The notes under the pieces were generated by a model. The model saw only the letters and a program-made list of their open reading frames with translations, did not search any database and had not been told where the DNA came from. Position numbers and translations under genes: made by a program. A stretch of 64,000 bases of DNA, taken from NCBI GenBank assembly GCA_965235415.1, contig CBDDXD010000001.1:124001-188000 (forward strand), read 5' to 3'. Source of the DNA: Fontibacterium subtropicum (GTDB taxonomy: Bacteria; Pseudomonadota; Alphaproteobacteria; Pelagibacterales; Pelagibacteraceae). How positions within the stretch are numbered: the stretch's first letter is position 1; each line of letters opens with the position of its first letter. Below, piece by piece: positions 9,227 through 18,237 of the stretch.

Positions 9227-9667
9227 ATGAATATAGTAATTATTAATGGTCCAAATCTTAATCTTTTAGGTGAAAGAGAGCCTAAGATTTATGGAAAAGA
9301 AACTCTTAAATCGATTGAGAAGAAATGCAAAGACCATGCTAAAAAAAATAAAATTAAAGTAGATTTTTTTCAGTCTAATATTGAAGGTGAAATCGTAACT
9401 AAGATTCAAAAATCTAGAGATAAATTTGATGGTTTAATAATTAATGCTGCAGCCTTTACTCATACATCAGTTGCAATTTTAGATGCTTTAAATCTTGTTA
9501 AAATACCTAAAATAGAAATTCATATATCGAATATTTTTCATCGAGAAGAATTTCGTCATAAGTCATTAATTAGTAGCGCAGTTAATGGTATAATTTGCGG
9601 CTTAGGATCTTATGGTTATATTTTAGCAATAGACGCTATTAAAAAAATAATTAAAGATAACAAATAA
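9227..9667 (+). CDS. aroQ: 3-dehydroquinate dehydratase, type II
   Basis: Converts 3-dehydroquinate to 3-dehydroshikimate in the shikimate pathway. The diagnostic N-terminus NIVIINGPNLNLLGEREP follows the ATG at 9227; NAAAFTHTSVA, EIHISNIFHREEFRH and GLGSYGY follow in order. I chose ATG 9227 (146 residues) over an upstream in-frame TTG at 9173, because the extra 18 residues are not conserved and would overlap the divergent thiS start. Its stop overlaps the accB start (TAATG). The aroQ-accB-accC order is standard in alphaproteobacteria. Confidence 0.95.
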   Translation: MNIVIINGPNLNLLGEREPKIYGKETLKSIEKKCKDHAKKNKIKVDFFQSNIEGEIVTKIQKSRDKFDGLIINAAAFTHTSVAILDALNLVKIPKIEIHISNIFHREEFRHKSLISSAVNGIICGLGSYGYILAIDAIKKIIKDNK

Positions 9668-10110
9668 TGAAAATTGATAAAAAAATTATTAAAGAACTTT
9701 CGGATTATTTAGACGAATTTAATTTAACTGAAATTGAATATTCTGAAAATAACGTAAAGTATAAAGTTAGCAAATCTAACAAAGGCATTGTTCATGAACA
9801 AATCATATCAAATGATACTCAATCAAAATCATCGTCTCCTATTTCCTCGCCTGCTGCTACTAACAATATAAATAAAGCTAATATTATTAAGTCTCCTATG
9901 GTTGGAACTGCTTATCTGGCTCCAGAACCCGGTGCAAAACCATTTGTAACAGTTGGGACTAACATTAAGAAAGGTCAAACAATTATTATTATTGAAGCGA
10001 TGAAAACTATGAACCATGTTCCATCTACTAAAGATGGGGTGGTTAAGAAAATATTAGTAACCGATGGTGAAGCAGTAGAATTTGATCAGGACTTAATCCT
10101 AGTCGAGTAA
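9667..10110 (+). CDS. accB: biotin carboxyl carrier protein of acetyl-CoA carboxylase
   Basis: Carries carboxyl-biotin between biotin carboxylase and carboxyltransferase in malonyl-CoA synthesis. The C-terminal biotinyl domain (about residues 75-147) has PMVGTAYLAPEPGAKPF and the biotinylation site EAMKTMN, with the acceptor lysine at about residue 113. The usual EAMKMMN/EAMKLMN is slightly changed to EAMKTMN. A flexible Ser/Pro/Ala-rich linker (about 50-70) separates the N-terminal dimerisation region. It is co-transcribed with aroQ and accC; accC starts at the next base after its stop. Confidence 0.95.
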   Translation: MKIDKKIIKELSDYLDEFNLTEIEYSENNVKYKVSKSNKGIVHEQIISNDTQSKSSSPISSPAATNNINKANIIKSPMVGTAYLAPEPGAKPFVTVGTNIKKGQTIIIIEAMKTMNHVPSTKDGVVKKILVTDGEAVEFDQDLILVE

Positions 10111-11451
10111 ATGATTAAAAAAATACTTATAGCAAATAGAGGCGAAATAGCCGTACGAGTGATACGAGCTTGTAAGGAACTTGAAATTGCAACTGTTGCT
10201 GTGCACTCCACCGCTGATAATGAGTCTATGCATGTTAGGCTTGCTGATGAAAGTATATGTATTGGATCTCAAAAAGCTCAAGATAGTTATCTAAATATTC
10301 CCTCTTTAATATCAGCCATAGAAATTACAGGTGCAGATGCCGTTCACCCTGGTTATGGATTTCTATCTGAAAACTACAAATTTGCAGAAATCTTAGAACA
10401 GCACAAAATTAAGTTCATAGGTCCAAGCTCAGAACTGATTAGAAAAATGGGTGATAAGATTGAAGCTAAAAAAATAGCAAAAAGTTTAGGTCTTCCAATT
10501 GTCTCTGGTTCTGAAACAGGAATTAAAGAAGTTAGTGAAGCTATAAAAATATCAAAACAAATAGGTTTTCCCGTGCTTATTAAAGCAGCTGGTGGTGGTG
10601 GTGGAAAGGGAATGAGAATTGTTCATTCTGAAGATAAATTAGAAGAAAATATTAAAATTGCCCAAACAGAAGCTAAGAAATTCTTTAATAATGAAGAAGT
10701 TTTTATTGAAAAATTTTTTGAAAATCCAAGACATATTGAAGTTCAAATTTTATCTGATGGTAAGGATAATACGGTACATTTAGGAGAAAGAGACTGCTCT
10801 GTTCAAAGAAGATATCAAAAAATAATAGAAGAAAGTCCTTGCCCAGTTATAAATGAAGAGCAAAGAAAATACTTACTTGATGTTTCTGTAAATGCCATTT
10901 CAAAGCTTGGTTACGAAGGAGCTGGAACACTTGAATTTATTTATGATAAAGGAAAATTTTATTTTTTAGAAATGAATACAAGATTACAAGTGGAACATCC
11001 TGTTACAGAAGAAGTGACTGGAGTTGATCTTGTAAAACGTCAAATTGAAATAGCATCAACAGGTAAATTAAATTTACAGCAAAAAGATATTACATTCTTT
11101 GGTCATGCAATTGAATGTAGAATTAATGCCGAAGATCCTAGTAAAGATTTTTTACCAAGTGCTGGCACAATAAAAACTTATAATCAACCCTCAGGTCCTG
11201 GAACAAGAGTTGATAGTTGTGTATTTCAAGGATGCAAAATTCCACCTTACTATGATAGTTTAGTTGCAAAACTTATTTGCCATGGCAGAGATAGAACTTC
11301 TGCAATTTCTAGATTAAAAAGATCTTTAGACGAATTTGTTATTGAAGGAGTAAGCACAACAATTGATCTTCATAAAAAAATATTAAGAAACGAAGATTTT
11401 ATTAATTCAAAATATGATGTAAATTGGCTTTCAAAGACTAAATTTTATTAG
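10111..11451 (+). CDS. accC: biotin carboxylase subunit of acetyl-CoA carboxylase
   Basis: ATP-grasp enzyme that carboxylates biotin on AccB. The start MIKKILIANRGEIAVRVIRA, the glycine-rich ATP loop KAAGGGGGKGMRIV (about residue 160), HIEVQILSDG, GERDCSVQRRYQK and the active-site EMNTRLQVEHPVTE (about 287-300) are all intact. At 446 residues it is the single-domain AccC size rather than a fused acyl-CoA carboxylase. It is the last gene of aroQ-accB-accC and converges on the NDUFA12 homologue with 2 bases between stops. Confidence 0.97.
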   Translation: MIKKILIANRGEIAVRVIRACKELEIATVAVHSTADNESMHVRLADESICIGSQKAQDSYLNIPSLISAIEITGADAVHPGYGFLSENYKFAEILEQHKIKFIGPSSELIRKMGDKIEAKKIAKSLGLPIVSGSETGIKEVSEAIKISKQIGFPVLIKAAGGGGGKGMRIVHSEDKLEENIKIAQTEAKKFFNNEEVFIEKFFENPRHIEVQILSDGKDNTVHLGERDCSVQRRYQKIIEESPCPVINEEQRKYLLDVSVNAISKLGYEGAGTLEFIYDKGKFYFLEMNTRLQVEHPVTEEVTGVDLVKRQIEIASTGKLNLQQKDITFFGHAIECRINAEDPSKDFLPSAGTIKTYNQPSGPGTRVDSCVFQGCKIPPYYDSLVAKLICHGRDRTSAISRLKRSLDEFVIEGVSTTIDLHKKILRNEDFINSKYDVNWLSKTKFY

Positions 11452-11453
11452 TT

Positions 11454-11813
11454 TTAAGGTCGCCAACTTTCGTAATCAGGCTTACTCTGTGGTTTATATT
11501 TATTTGGATTATAAGCTTCTTCAGTACCTGTTTTATTTTCTTGATGATCTTTCTGCCATTCATATTTTGAAAATTCAGCCTTAGTTGGAACTTCTTTTAT
11601 TATATGATGTATCCAAGCATGCCATTCAGGTGGAATTTTTGTAGCTTCCACATCAGAATTAAAAATAACCCATCTTCTATCTTTGCTATCGACATAATAT
11701 TTATTTTTAGAGTCATCAATGCCGACAAGTTTTCCAAAAAATAGTGTATTTAAAAATGTTCCAATTGTTTGACCATTCCACCAAGTAAAAATAATTTTAA
11801 GAAAATTAATCAT
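11454..11813 (-). CDS. NADH:ubiquinone oxidoreductase NDUFA12 (B17.2) homologue
   Basis: A 119-residue accessory subunit or assembly-type protein of complex I, found in alphaproteobacteria and mitochondria. Recognisable parts are TWWNGQTIGT, LVGIDDSKNKYYVDSKDRRWVIF, and PPEWHAWIHH followed by a proline- and lysine-rich tail ending YESWRP. The family is a classic alphaproteobacterial marker that sits away from the main nuo operon, often beside accB/accC or aat, as here. It is transcribed divergently from the NrdJ-like protein. Confidence 0.88.
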   Translation of the reverse strand: MINFLKIIFTWWNGQTIGTFLNTLFFGKLVGIDDSKNKYYVDSKDRRWVIFNSDVEATKIPPEWHAWIHHIIKEVPTKAEFSKYEWQKDHQENKTGTEEAYNPNKYKPQSKPDYESWRP

Positions 11814-11835
11814 TATAAAAATTTATATGTTTAAG

Positions 11836-11844
11836 ATATCCACA
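11836..11844 (+). promoter_or_regulatory. possible degenerate DnaA box
   Basis: ATATCCACA differs by one base from the TTATCCACA consensus. It lies in the 124-base divergent spacer upstream of the NrdJ-domain gene. A nine-base word with one mismatch is expected often by chance, so this is only noted because a box also precedes dnaB. Confidence 0.15.
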
Positions 11845-11937
11845 AAAATTTTCTATTTCAAGTTGTCTGTTTTTAACTAGACACTTATTACAGATTAAAA
11901 TAGTGATTTAAATCATTAAATTTTTAAGAATCAAAAA

Positions 11938-12783
11938 ATGTCTAAATATATTGCTGAAAGTTTTTATACCTGTTTATTTAAAATTACCCATAATTTACAA
12001 GAATTAACTAACGAAGCTCTTCAAGAGATTGATAGTCGAAAAGATGGAAAAGTTGAGGTTTTGGACGTTAAATTTAATAAAAGAAAGACTAAATCATTAG
12101 CTGAACTACAAGCTAACAAAACTCAAAGCAAAGAAGAGGAAGTTAAGGAAATCTCCAGTCAAAAAATTAATGAAAATATAACCTCGTCTATTTTTAATAA
12201 TATTCAAGATAATAAAACATCATCTTTATCAATAGAAAACAAAGCTTTTAGTGAAAGAAGAAAAATGCCCGATCGAAGAAAAGGCTATATTCAAAAAGCA
12301 ATGATTGGTGATCATAAAGTTTATTTGCACATTGGTGAATATGACGATGGAAGAGTTGGTGAAATTTTTATTGATACAAATAAAGAAGGTGAACTTGTAA
12401 GATCTTTAATGAATAACTTTGCAATCGCAATATCTTTAGGATTACAATATGGGGTTCCGCTTGAAGAATATGTTGACGCATTCATTAATACTAAATTTGA
12501 ACCATCTGGAAAAGTTAAAGGAAACGATAGGATTCTATCCGCTTCTTCAATTTTAGATTATCTATTTAGAGAACTTGCAATTTCCTATTTGGGAAGGGAG
12601 GATCTTGCGCATACCCCTTCTATTAAAAAAACTGATCAAGCAGAAGACTCTGAAGAAAATGCTCAGCTTATTGACGTTCTTAAAAATATTACAAGTAAAG
12701 GTTTCTTAAGAAATCAGTATAAAGAGAAATTAGTAGATCTAAGCAACATAAGATTAAATATTAAGAGCAAAAAAATAAATTAG
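11938..12783 (+). CDS. stand-alone C-terminal domain of B12-type ribonucleotide reductase (NrdJ-like)
   Basis: Residues about 106-225 match the region near the C-terminus of adenosylcobalamin-dependent (class II) ribonucleotide reductase, with RRKMPDRRKGYIQKA, VGEIFIDTNKEGELVRSLMN, GLQYGVPLEEYVDAF and SILDYLFRELAISYLGR. The catalytic ten-stranded barrel is not part of this protein. The first 105 residues are low-complexity, charged and unlike NrdJ. The only cysteine is near residue 12, so the redox-active C-terminal Cys pair of NrdJ is missing. It may be an NrdJ-derived regulatory or accessory protein, or one half of a split enzyme whose other half is elsewhere. It converges on aspS with a 4-base overlap. 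Confidence 0.7.
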   Translation: MSKYIAESFYTCLFKITHNLQELTNEALQEIDSRKDGKVEVLDVKFNKRKTKSLAELQANKTQSKEEEVKEISSQKINENITSSIFNNIQDNKTSSLSIENKAFSERRKMPDRRKGYIQKAMIGDHKVYLHIGEYDDGRVGEIFIDTNKEGELVRSLMNNFAIAISLGLQYGVPLEEYVDAFINTKFEPSGKVKGNDRILSASSILDYLFRELAISYLGREDLAHTPSIKKTDQAEDSEENAQLIDVLKNITSKGFLRNQYKEKLVDLSNIRLNIKSKKIN

Positions 12784-14570
12784 TCTTTTTTAACTAATTT
12801 AATATTTAGTTCTTTTAATTGTTTTTCAGAAACATCTGATGGTGCATTCATCATTAAATCTTGAGCATTTTGATTTAGTGGAAACATAGTAACCTCTCTT
12901 ATATTTTTCTCTCCGGCTAATAACATAATAATTCTATCAATCCCTGGTGCTATTCCTCCATGGGGTGGCGCACCATAAGACAAAGCGTTAATCATACCGC
13001 TAAATTTACTATCAACTTCTTCTTTTGAATAACCAGCAATTTTAAATAATTTATACATTAATTCTGGTACATGGTTTCTAATAGCCCCAGATGACAGCTC
13101 AATACCATTACAAACAATATCATACTGATAAGCTAACAATTCTAACGGATCTGTTTTATCGATCAAATCCATGGGCGTTTGTGGCATAGAAAATGGATTA
13201 TGACTAAAATCAATTTTTTTATCAATTTCATTATATTCGAACATTGGGTAATCAGTGACCCAGCAAAACTCAAATACGTTATCTTTTATTAATTCTAAAT
13301 TTTTAGCAATCTCGGTTCTTGCCCATGCTGAAAATTTTTCAGCATTTTTCTTGATATCGCAAACAAAGAATATGGCATCTCCGCTTATGGCGTTAATTTT
13401 TCTACATAAAGTATTTATTGCATCCTGGGAAAAGAATTTAGCTATGGGTCCTTTTCCTTCTAATTTTCCATTACTACTCTCAAGAATAATATAACCTAAC
13501 CCCGAAGCCCCTTCTATTTTTGCACCTTTGTCTAAGTTGTCAAAAAAACTTCTCGGTTTTGAAGATACATTTTTTGCAACAACACATCTTACAACTGATT
13601 TTTTTTGAATTAACTTTTTAAATATTTCTAATTTAACATCTTCTCTTTCAAAAATTTCAGTAACATCATTAATTTCAATTGGATTTCTTAAATCTGGTTT
13701 ATCTGTTCCAAACTTTAACATTGCATCTTTATATTTAAATCTTTTAAATGGTGTTTTACTGATTGAGGAACCTTTGCTAAATTTTGTAAAAACCTCATGA
13801 AGCAAAGGCTCTACTACTTGAAATACATCTTCTTGTTCAACAAATGACATTTCAATATCTAATTGATAAAATTCACCTGGGCTTCTATCTGCTCTTGCAT
13901 CTTCATCTCTAAAACATGGAGCAATTTGAAAATATCGATCAAAACCGGATACCATAATTAATTGTTTAAATTGTTGAGGTGCTTGAGGAAGAGCGTAAAA
14001 CTTTCCAGGATTTAATCTGCTTGGAACTAAAAAATCTCTTGCTCCTTCTGGACTAGAGGAGGTAAGAATTGGAGTTTGATATTCTAAAAATCCAAGAGTC
14101 TCCATTTTTTTTCTAATAAATGAAATAACTTTAGACCTTAAAATAATATTTTGATGTAATTTTTTTCTTCTTAAATCTAAATAACGATACTTTAATCTTA
14201 TTTCTTCCGAATATTCCTGATCGCTAAAAACTGGTAAAGGAAGTTCTTTTGTTGAACCTAATACATTAAAATTTTTAATCAAAACTTCAATAGAACCGGT
14301 TGCAAGTTCCTTGTTTATTGTCTCTTGAGTTCTTGCAACAACTTCTCCTTCTATGCGAATGACACTTTCTAACTTAATTTTTTCTAGTGCTGAAAAATGT
14401 TCGTTTTTATTGTCAATAACGCACTGAGTCATTCCATAGTGATCTCTTAAATCAATAAATAATAAATGACCGTGATCTCTCTTTTTATGAATCCAGCCGG
14501 ACAGAATAGTTTGCTTACCAATATTATTAATTGTAAGTTCTGCGCAATTGTGAGTTCTATATTTATTCAA
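12780..14570 (-). CDS. aspS: aspartyl-tRNA synthetase (probably non-discriminating Asp/Asn type)
   Basis: Class II synthetase of 596 residues. It has an N-terminal OB anticodon-binding domain (about 1-110, with LSGWIHKKRDHGHLLFIDLRD), motif 2 around CFRDEDARADRSPGEFYQLDIE (about 215-236), the bacterial GAD insertion domain (about 290-410), and motif 3 SYGAPPHGGIAPGIDRI near residue 540. Whether it also charges tRNA-Asn depends on gatCAB and the absence of asnS, which cannot be seen here. It is divergent from the rnd-like gene across 40 bases, a common alphaproteobacterial pairing. Confidence 0.96.
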   Translation of the reverse strand: MNKYRTHNCAELTINNIGKQTILSGWIHKKRDHGHLLFIDLRDHYGMTQCVIDNKNEHFSALEKIKLESVIRIEGEVVARTQETINKELATGSIEVLIKNFNVLGSTKELPLPVFSDQEYSEEIRLKYRYLDLRRKKLHQNIILRSKVISFIRKKMETLGFLEYQTPILTSSSPEGARDFLVPSRLNPGKFYALPQAPQQFKQLIMVSGFDRYFQIAPCFRDEDARADRSPGEFYQLDIEMSFVEQEDVFQVVEPLLHEVFTKFSKGSSISKTPFKRFKYKDAMLKFGTDKPDLRNPIEINDVTEIFEREDVKLEIFKKLIQKKSVVRCVVAKNVSSKPRSFFDNLDKGAKIEGASGLGYIILESSNGKLEGKGPIAKFFSQDAINTLCRKINAISGDAIFFVCDIKKNAEKFSAWARTEIAKNLELIKDNVFEFCWVTDYPMFEYNEIDKKIDFSHNPFSMPQTPMDLIDKTDPLELLAYQYDIVCNGIELSSGAIRNHVPELMYKLFKIAGYSKEEVDSKFSGMINALSYGAPPHGGIAPGIDRIIMLLAGEKNIREVTMFPLNQNAQDLMMNAPSDVSEKQLKELNIKLVKKD

Positions 14571-14610
14571 ATTAAACCAGCCTTTTTAATAATAAATTGA
14601 GATACAGTTA

Positions 14611-15465
14611 ATGTTTAAAAAAAACAATCATAATTTCTCATTTATTAAAAACAATAAAGAACTAGATCAATTTATTGCAAAGATTAAAAATAAAAAAAAA
14701 TTTTACTTTGATTCAGAATTTGAAAGAAGATCAACTTACAAAGCAATTATATCAATTATAGTTATTTATGATGGAAAAAATATTGGAATTATTGATTGTT
14801 TGGAAAAAAAAATAAATTTTAAAAAAATATTTAAGTTTTTAAATAAAAATATTAATACATTAATAATTCACTCTTGCAGACAAGATCTTGAAATATTTTT
14901 ACCCATAGTTAAAAAAATTAAATTTAGTGTTTTCGATACTCAAATTGCAGCTTTGTTTAACGGTTATACTGAAATACCCTCATATAAAAAATTAGTCCAA
15001 GATTTTTGTAAAATTAATTTAGATAAAACGCTACAGAATGATGATTGGCTAAAAAGGCCAATTAACAATGAGAAGATTAACTACTTAATTAATGATGTTT
15101 ATTACTTAAAAATAATTTTTAATAAATTAAATAATAAATTAATTAAAAAAAATAAATTAAAATTATTTAATAAAGAAATTAAAAAAGAAATTTTTAAAAT
15201 TTCTCATGAAGATTATCCTGTTATTTATAAAAAAAAATTAGGTAATAATATTTTAGGTAATAAAAAATTTACAAAAATTATAAGTTTAAGAAATAAAATA
15301 GCAGAAAAAATTAACCTTCCCAAGAACTGGGTATTATCCGATAAAGAAATTATAAAAAATATAAAAAACGATAAAATTTCTATTTATTCTAAAAATTTAA
15401 AGAATAATGAAATTATAAAAATAACAAAACTAATTGAAGATTTTAAAAAAATTTATAAAAATTAA
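14611..15465 (+). CDS. rnd: ribonuclease D-like 3'-5' exonuclease
   Basis: DEDDy-type exonuclease of 284 residues, probably for tRNA 3' trimming. FYFDSEFER supplies the first Asp/Glu pair (about residues 34-36), IIHSCRQDLEIF the second Asp (about 93), and YLINDVYYL the final Asp with the following Tyr (about 155-160). The remaining ~110 residues are lysine-rich and contain a partial HRDC-like region (SLRNKIAEKINLPKNWVLSD), shorter than in the roughly 375-residue E. coli RNase D. It converges on hda with a 4-base overlap. Confidence 0.88.
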   Translation: MFKKNNHNFSFIKNNKELDQFIAKIKNKKKFYFDSEFERRSTYKAIISIIVIYDGKNIGIIDCLEKKINFKKIFKFLNKNINTLIIHSCRQDLEIFLPIVKKIKFSVFDTQIAALFNGYTEIPSYKKLVQDFCKINLDKTLQNDDWLKRPINNEKINYLINDVYYLKIIFNKLNNKLIKKNKLKLFNKEIKKEIFKISHEDYPVIYKKKLGNNILGNKKFTKIISLRNKIAEKINLPKNWVLSDKEIIKNIKNDKISIYSKNLKNNEIIKITKLIEDFKKIYKN

Positions 15466-16124
15466 CTAACATCTGTCAGTGCCTGGTCAATAATTTTGGT
15501 ATTTATTTTTTTTTTATACAATAACGATAGTTCATCCAATTTCTTAACAAACCTAGAGGCAGCATCATAACTTCTCTCAATTTTTTTTAAAATAAAATTA
15601 ACTTCTTTTGCAGTGATATTAATTTGTTTATCAGAAAGCATCTTTGTTAAAATTTGATGAAATAAATCATCAGAGGGATTATTTATTCGCACTGCAACTA
15701 GGGAATTCAAACGTGAGATTAAATCTTTTAATTTAAATGAAAGACTTCCTGCTAATTTATTAGAAGTTAAATAAATAAATTTATTCTTACTTATAAAATC
15801 ATTTAAAATTGTCTGAAAAAAAACTTCATCATTAAATAATTCTATATCTTCTATAATTAAAACTTTTTGATTTAATATTAAGTTTAATTTATCTTTATTA
15901 ATATTTTTGCCTTCAAAAATTTTAGAATTAGTCTTATCTGAAAAAATTTTTGATAAATATGATTTTCCAGATTTTTTTGGACCATAAATATTAATTCCTT
16001 TAAAACTCCAATTTGGCCATTCTTTTATTAATTTGTAAGCTTCATAATTATTTTCTCCTACGCAAAAATCTTCTTCATAATAAAAACTTTTATCTGGAAA
16101 TTTAAAAACTATTTGATCTTTCAT
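15462..16124 (-). CDS. hda: DnaA-homologous regulatory protein Hda/HdaA
   Basis: A 220-residue AAA+ protein. It has a Walker A loop YGPKKSGKSYL (about residues 46-56), Walker B LIIEDIELF (about 93-101), and a DnaA-like lid (NSLVAVRINNPSDDLF). It lacks the DnaA domain IV DNA-binding helix-turn-helix. Such proteins hydrolyse ATP on DnaA together with the sliding clamp. The N-terminal QIVFKFPDK region could provide a clamp-binding segment, but this is weak. It is divergent from purM across 101 bases, the usual alphaproteobacterial neighbourhood. Confidence 0.85.
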   Translation of the reverse strand: MKDQIVFKFPDKSFYYEEDFCVGENNYEAYKLIKEWPNWSFKGINIYGPKKSGKSYLSKIFSDKTNSKIFEGKNINKDKLNLILNQKVLIIEDIELFNDEVFFQTILNDFISKNKFIYLTSNKLAGSLSFKLKDLISRLNSLVAVRINNPSDDLFHQILTKMLSDKQINITAKEVNFILKKIERSYDAASRFVKKLDELSLLYKKKINTKIIDQALTDVS

Positions 16125-16225
16125 AAAAAAACCTAAAACTACATTATTTTTGTAAAAAATCTTATTTAAAAACTGATTGTAAAATAAGAAAACAAGTGTA
16201 TTGCTGAAGCGTTAATATTTTTTTA

Positions 16226-17278
16226 ATGAATAATTCAAATTTTACCTATCTTAAAAGTGGTGTTGATATCAAAAAAACCACAAATCTAGTTAAATTTATA
16301 TCCAAACTTTCAAAATCTACAAAAATTAAAGGAAGTGAGATTAAGAATTTTAAAAACATAGGTGGATTTGGATCTGTATTTGATCTAGGGCAATATAAAA
16401 TTAAAAACCCTCTTATTGTAACTTCAACCGATGGTGTCGGAACTAAGTTAGAGATAGCAAATCATCTAAATGATTTTAGGACAATCGGTATTGATTTAGT
16501 TGCAATGTGTGTAAACGATATAATTGTACAAGGTGCAAAACCTGTTGTCTTTTTAGACTATATAGCAATTCCAAAGGTTATAGAAAAAAAATATAAACAA
16601 ATATTATCTGGTATAGCAAAAGGATGTAGAATTGCTGGCTGTTCTTTATCTGGTGGTGAAACAGCAGAAATGCCCGGTATATACACTGGAGATTCGTTCG
16701 ACTTAGCTGGTTTTGCTGTTGGTATTGTTGAAAAAAAAAATGTGATTACAGGAAGTTCAATTAAACATGGTGATGTAGTATTAGGGGTTCCTTCAACGGG
16801 AGCTCATTCTAATGGATATTCTTTGATAAGAAAAATTTTGAAAGATAAAAAAATTAAAGTTAATAAAAATAAAAAATTATATAAAAATCTTTTAACCCCT
16901 ACTAAAATTTACGTTAAAGAAATATTAAAACTTCACAACATGAAGTTAATTAAAGGCTGTGCGCATATCACTGGAGGAGGAATTATTGAGAACTTACCTA
17001 GAGTAATTCCTAATAATTATAGCGTAAAAATAAATCTTTCGAAAATTAAACCTAATAAAGTTATAAAATGGATTAAATCAAACGGTGTTGACGATCAAGA
17101 AATGCTTAAAACGTTTAACTGTGGTGTGGGTTTCTGTATTATTGCAGATAAAAAAAATTATCAAAAAATTTCAAAAGTTTTTAATAAATCTTCAAAGCCC
17201 TATGAAATTGGGACCATTATAAAAAGTAATAGTAATAAAAAAATTATATTAAATGAAAAAATTAACTGGAAATATTAA
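16226..17278 (+). CDS. purM: phosphoribosylformylglycinamidine cyclo-ligase
   Basis: AIR synthetase, step five of de novo IMP synthesis. Visible motifs are YLKSGVDIKK at the start, STDGVGTKLEIA (about 73-84), VDIIVQGAKPVVFLDY-type substrate region near 107, SGGETAEMPG (about 145-154) and HITGGGIIENLPRV near residue 247. At 350 residues it has the usual length. It overlaps purN by 26 bases, so the two are co-translated. Confidence 0.96.
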   Translation: MNNSNFTYLKSGVDIKKTTNLVKFISKLSKSTKIKGSEIKNFKNIGGFGSVFDLGQYKIKNPLIVTSTDGVGTKLEIANHLNDFRTIGIDLVAMCVNDIIVQGAKPVVFLDYIAIPKVIEKKYKQILSGIAKGCRIAGCSLSGGETAEMPGIYTGDSFDLAGFAVGIVEKKNVITGSSIKHGDVVLGVPSTGAHSNGYSLIRKILKDKKIKVNKNKKLYKNLLTPTKIYVKEILKLHNMKLIKGCAHITGGGIIENLPRVIPNNYSVKINLSKIKPNKVIKWIKSNGVDDQEMLKTFNCGVGFCIIADKKNYQKISKVFNKSSKPYEIGTIIKSNSNKKIILNEKINWKY

Positions 17279-17831
17279 TGTTGGTGTTTTTATTTCTGGC
17301 AGAGGTTCAAACTTAAAAGAATTAATTAAATACTCCAAAAAAAATAATACTAATTGGAAAATCAAATTAGTTATTTCAAATAAAAAAGAAGCTAAAGGAT
17401 TAAATTATGCAAAGAAAAATAAAATTATAAGTTACGTAATTGAAAAAAAGAAAAATCAATTTGAAAAAAAAGCTTTAAACTATCTTAAAAAAAATAAAAT
17501 TAGTTTGTTATGTTTAGCGGGATTTATGAGAATTTTATCTAAAGAATTTATTCAAAAATATAAATTCAAAATTATCAATATTCATCCCTCACTACTTCCA
17601 AAATATAAAGGGTTAAACACACATGAAAGAGCTATAAAAGCAGGTGACAAATATGCAGGGTCAACTGTTCATTATGTAAACGCTAAACTTGATTCTGGTA
17701 AAAAAATATTACAAACAAAGGTTAAAATTTTTAAAACAGATGATGCTAAATCTTTAGCAAAGAGAGTTTTAAAGGCAGAACATTTAATTTATCCAAAAGC
17801 AGTCAATATTGTTTGTAATAAAATAGTTTAA
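17253..17831 (+). CDS. purN: phosphoribosylglycinamide formyltransferase
   Basis: Transfers formyl from 10-formyl-tetrahydrofolate to GAR. FISGRGSNLKELI (about residues 13-25) binds phosphate. LAGFMRIL (about 86-93) and NIHPSLLPKYKG (about 108-119) carry the catalytic Asn and His. HYVNAKLDSG holds the catalytic Asp. At 192 residues it is a normal single-domain PurN. The start inside the purM 3' end gives a protein beginning MKKLTGNINVGVF, and no later start leaves the beta-strand intact. Confidence 0.95.
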   Translation: MKKLTGNINVGVFISGRGSNLKELIKYSKKNNTNWKIKLVISNKKEAKGLNYAKKNKIISYVIEKKKNQFEKKALNYLKKNKISLLCLAGFMRILSKEFIQKYKFKIINIHPSLLPKYKGLNTHERAIKAGDKYAGSTVHYVNAKLDSGKKILQTKVKIFKTDDAKSLAKRVLKAEHLIYPKAVNIVCNKIV

Positions 17832-17834
17832 AAA

Positions 17835-18236
17835 CTATTCTTTAAAGAAAAAATCTATCTCAATTTTAGCGTTTTCTTTACTATCGGAACCATGAACTGA
17901 ATTTTTATCTAAAGAAATGCCATATAAATTTCTTATAGTTCCTTTTGCTGCATCTTTTGGATTTGTCGCTCCCATAATTTCTCTATTTTTAAGAACTGCA
18001 TTGTCACCCTCTAAAACCATAACAACAACTGGACCTGAACTCATGTAAGCGCAGAGATCATTAAAAAAAGGTCGCTGTTTATGAACAAAATAAAAGTCCT
18101 CAGCCATTTTTTTTGATAATTTAATCTTCTTAATAGAATGAATTATCAAAGAATTTTTTTCAAAAATACTTACTATTTGACCTATTAAATTCCTTTCAAC
18201 GGCATCAGGTTTGATTATAGATAAAGTTTTTTCCAT
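17835..18236 (-). CDS. ndk: nucleoside diphosphate kinase
   Basis: Moves gamma phosphate between nucleoside tri- and diphosphates through a phosphohistidine. The catalytic His is at residue 115 in NSVHGSDSKENA, the PROSITE signature of the family. SIIKPDAVERNLIG at the start and GATNPKDAAKGTIR (about 88-101) are also intact. It is 133 residues long. It lies one base after pepA on the same strand, probably co-transcribed, and converges on purN with a 3-base gap. Confidence 0.97.
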   Translation of the reverse strand: MEKTLSIIKPDAVERNLIGQIVSIFEKNSLIIHSIKKIKLSKKMAEDFYFVHKQRPFFNDLCAYMSSGPVVVMVLEGDNAVLKNREIMGATNPKDAAKGTIRNLYGISLDKNSVHGSDSKENAKIEIDFFFKE

Positions 18237-18237
18237 T

